This document shows positions 6,056 to 6,557 of a stretch of 6,557 nucleotides of DNA, piece by piece; the stretch's first letter is position 1; each line of letters opens with the position of its first letter. The translations under genes were made by a program, and so were the position numbers. The notes below the pieces were generated by a model that made no database searches, was not told the DNA's origin, and saw only the letters and a program-made list of their open reading frames with translations. The stretch covers positions 1 through 6,557 of the forward strand of contig DASYAN010000129.1 in the NCBI GenBank assembly GCA_036501345.1, given 5' to 3'. Origin of the DNA: DASYAN01 sp036501345. Its GTDB lineage: Bacteria > Chloroflexota > Ktedonobacteria > Ktedonobacterales > Ktedonobacteraceae.

Positions 6056-6075
6056 AAGATCTGATCGAGGTGGGA

Positions 6076-6122
6076 TTGGAGCCATTTGGCTATCTCATTA
6101 TAATCGGTGAGCCGATTATGAG
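6076..6122 (+). promoter_or_regulatory. Promoter of the HdeD-like gene with overlapping palindrome
   Basis: TTGGAG (6076-6081), a 17-base spacer and a perfect TATAAT (6099-6104) form a good promoter, with a start near 6111 and a 30-base leader. ATAATCGG (6100-6107), TGAG and CCGATTAT (6112-6119) form a perfect 8-bp inverted repeat, widened by CTCAT (6094-6098) and ATGAG (6118-6122) if a 3-base bulge is allowed. The palindrome covers the -10 box and start site, the usual place for a repressor operator. Confidence 0.5.
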
Positions 6123-6140
6123 AAGGAAAGGGGGAATAAA

Positions 6141-6557
6141 ATGATACAGACCATAAATGCTCGAGCTATCCTACACGATTGGTGGATGTTGGCGCTGAGA
6201 GGAGTCGTGGCCATCATTTTTGGCCTCATTGCCATTTTCTTGCCCGGTATTGCACTACTTGCCTTCATCTACGTCTTTGCGGCATATGCTATTATTGATG
6301 GCATTGTCGCTATGATCGTGGCGCTGAGAGAACGCGGTTCTCTGGGTCGCTGGGGTTGGGTCCTCTTTGAAGGCATCCTCAGCATAATCGCTGGCCTTGT
6401 TGCCTTTGTTTTTCCTGGTATAACAGCATTAGTGCTGCTCTATATTGTTGCAGCCTGGGCAATTGTGACTGGCATGATGGAGATCTTTGCAGCTTATGCT
6501 ATACGTCCGTTTGTGTCCCGAGAGTGGCCATTGGTGCTTGCTGGTATTCTCTCCCTC
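6141..6557 (+). CDS. HdeD/DUF308 family membrane protein, 3'-truncated
   Basis: Inner-membrane protein of the HdeD family (DUF308), named after an E. coli acid-resistance protein; its molecular role is unknown. The ATG at 6141 follows a purine-rich ribosome site (AAGGAAAGGGGG, 6123-6134), and the frame runs open to the window edge, giving 139 of roughly 180-200 residues. After a short N-terminus containing DWW (13-15), four helices are visible (about 16-34, 38-62, 73-91, 95-118) and a fifth begins near 130. Residues 20-62 and 77-119 are an internal tandem repeat with shared landmarks: a glycine-rich helix ending in FLPGI or VFPGI, then an aromatic helix (AAYAIIDG, AAWAIVTG). That helix-PGI-helix duplication is the DUF308 signature. 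It probably has its own promoter and is only a neighbour of xylB. Family is confident; a stress role here is inferred from the name only. Confidence 0.9.
   Translation, partial: MIQTINARAILHDWWMLALRGVVAIIFGLIAIFLPGIALLAFIYVFAAYAIIDGIVAMIVALRERGSLGRWGWVLFEGILSIIAGLVAFVFPGITALVLLYIVAAWAIVTGMMEIFAAYAIRPFVSREWPLVLAGILSL

Overview
This is a bacterial window of middling G+C content (roughly half by eye), with AT-rich spacers and Shine-Dalgarno-type ribosome sites. It carries genes on both strands and has no RNA gene, insertion sequence, CRISPR array or phage gene that I can see. The mix of a DHA2-type multidrug exporter, a DUF2721 membrane protein, a sugar isomerase plus xylulokinase pair and an HdeD/DUF308 membrane protein would suit a soil Chloroflexota such as the Ktedonobacteria. 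That assignment is an impression from protein style, not a measurement.

Layout. 1-1497 (+) is the 3' part of a 14-TM MFS exporter, cut by the window edge before its motif A. A strong hairpin at 1517-1580 separates it from a convergent, unrecognised 162-residue gene (1594-2082, -) and may terminate both. 2083-2484 is a gene-poor stretch with inverted repeats, a (CCTT)4 tract, an AT run and a 14/16 direct repeat. 2485-3072 (-) encodes a three-TM DUF2721 protein. 3073-3406 is a divergent regulatory spacer holding two copies of the palindrome TTTCT-N4-AGAAA exactly 70 bp apart. 3407-4468 and 4506-6044 (+) form a two-gene sugar operon: a TTG-started isomerase of the xylose isomerase-like TIM-barrel superfamily, then a full-length XylB-type FGGY kinase. 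6141-6557 (+) is the start of an HdeD/DUF308 protein, with a perfect TATAAT box overlain by a palindrome.

How the genes work together. The isomerase should convert an aldose into its ketose, and the kinase should phosphorylate that ketose for entry into the pentose phosphate or a related pathway. The kinase looks like a real xylulokinase. The isomerase, however, has metal-site residues closer to the Pseudomonas L-rhamnose isomerase pattern (Glu, Asp, His, Asp plus His, Asp, Asp) than to classical XylA, so its sugar is open. No sugar transporter or regulator lies in the window. The exporter, DUF2721 and HdeD genes have no visible functional tie to the sugar operon.

I see no obviously new multi-gene system. 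The best leads are the divergent isomerase, the twin palindromes in the divergent spacer, and the repeated CCGATTAT/ATAATCG elements between xylB and the HdeD gene.
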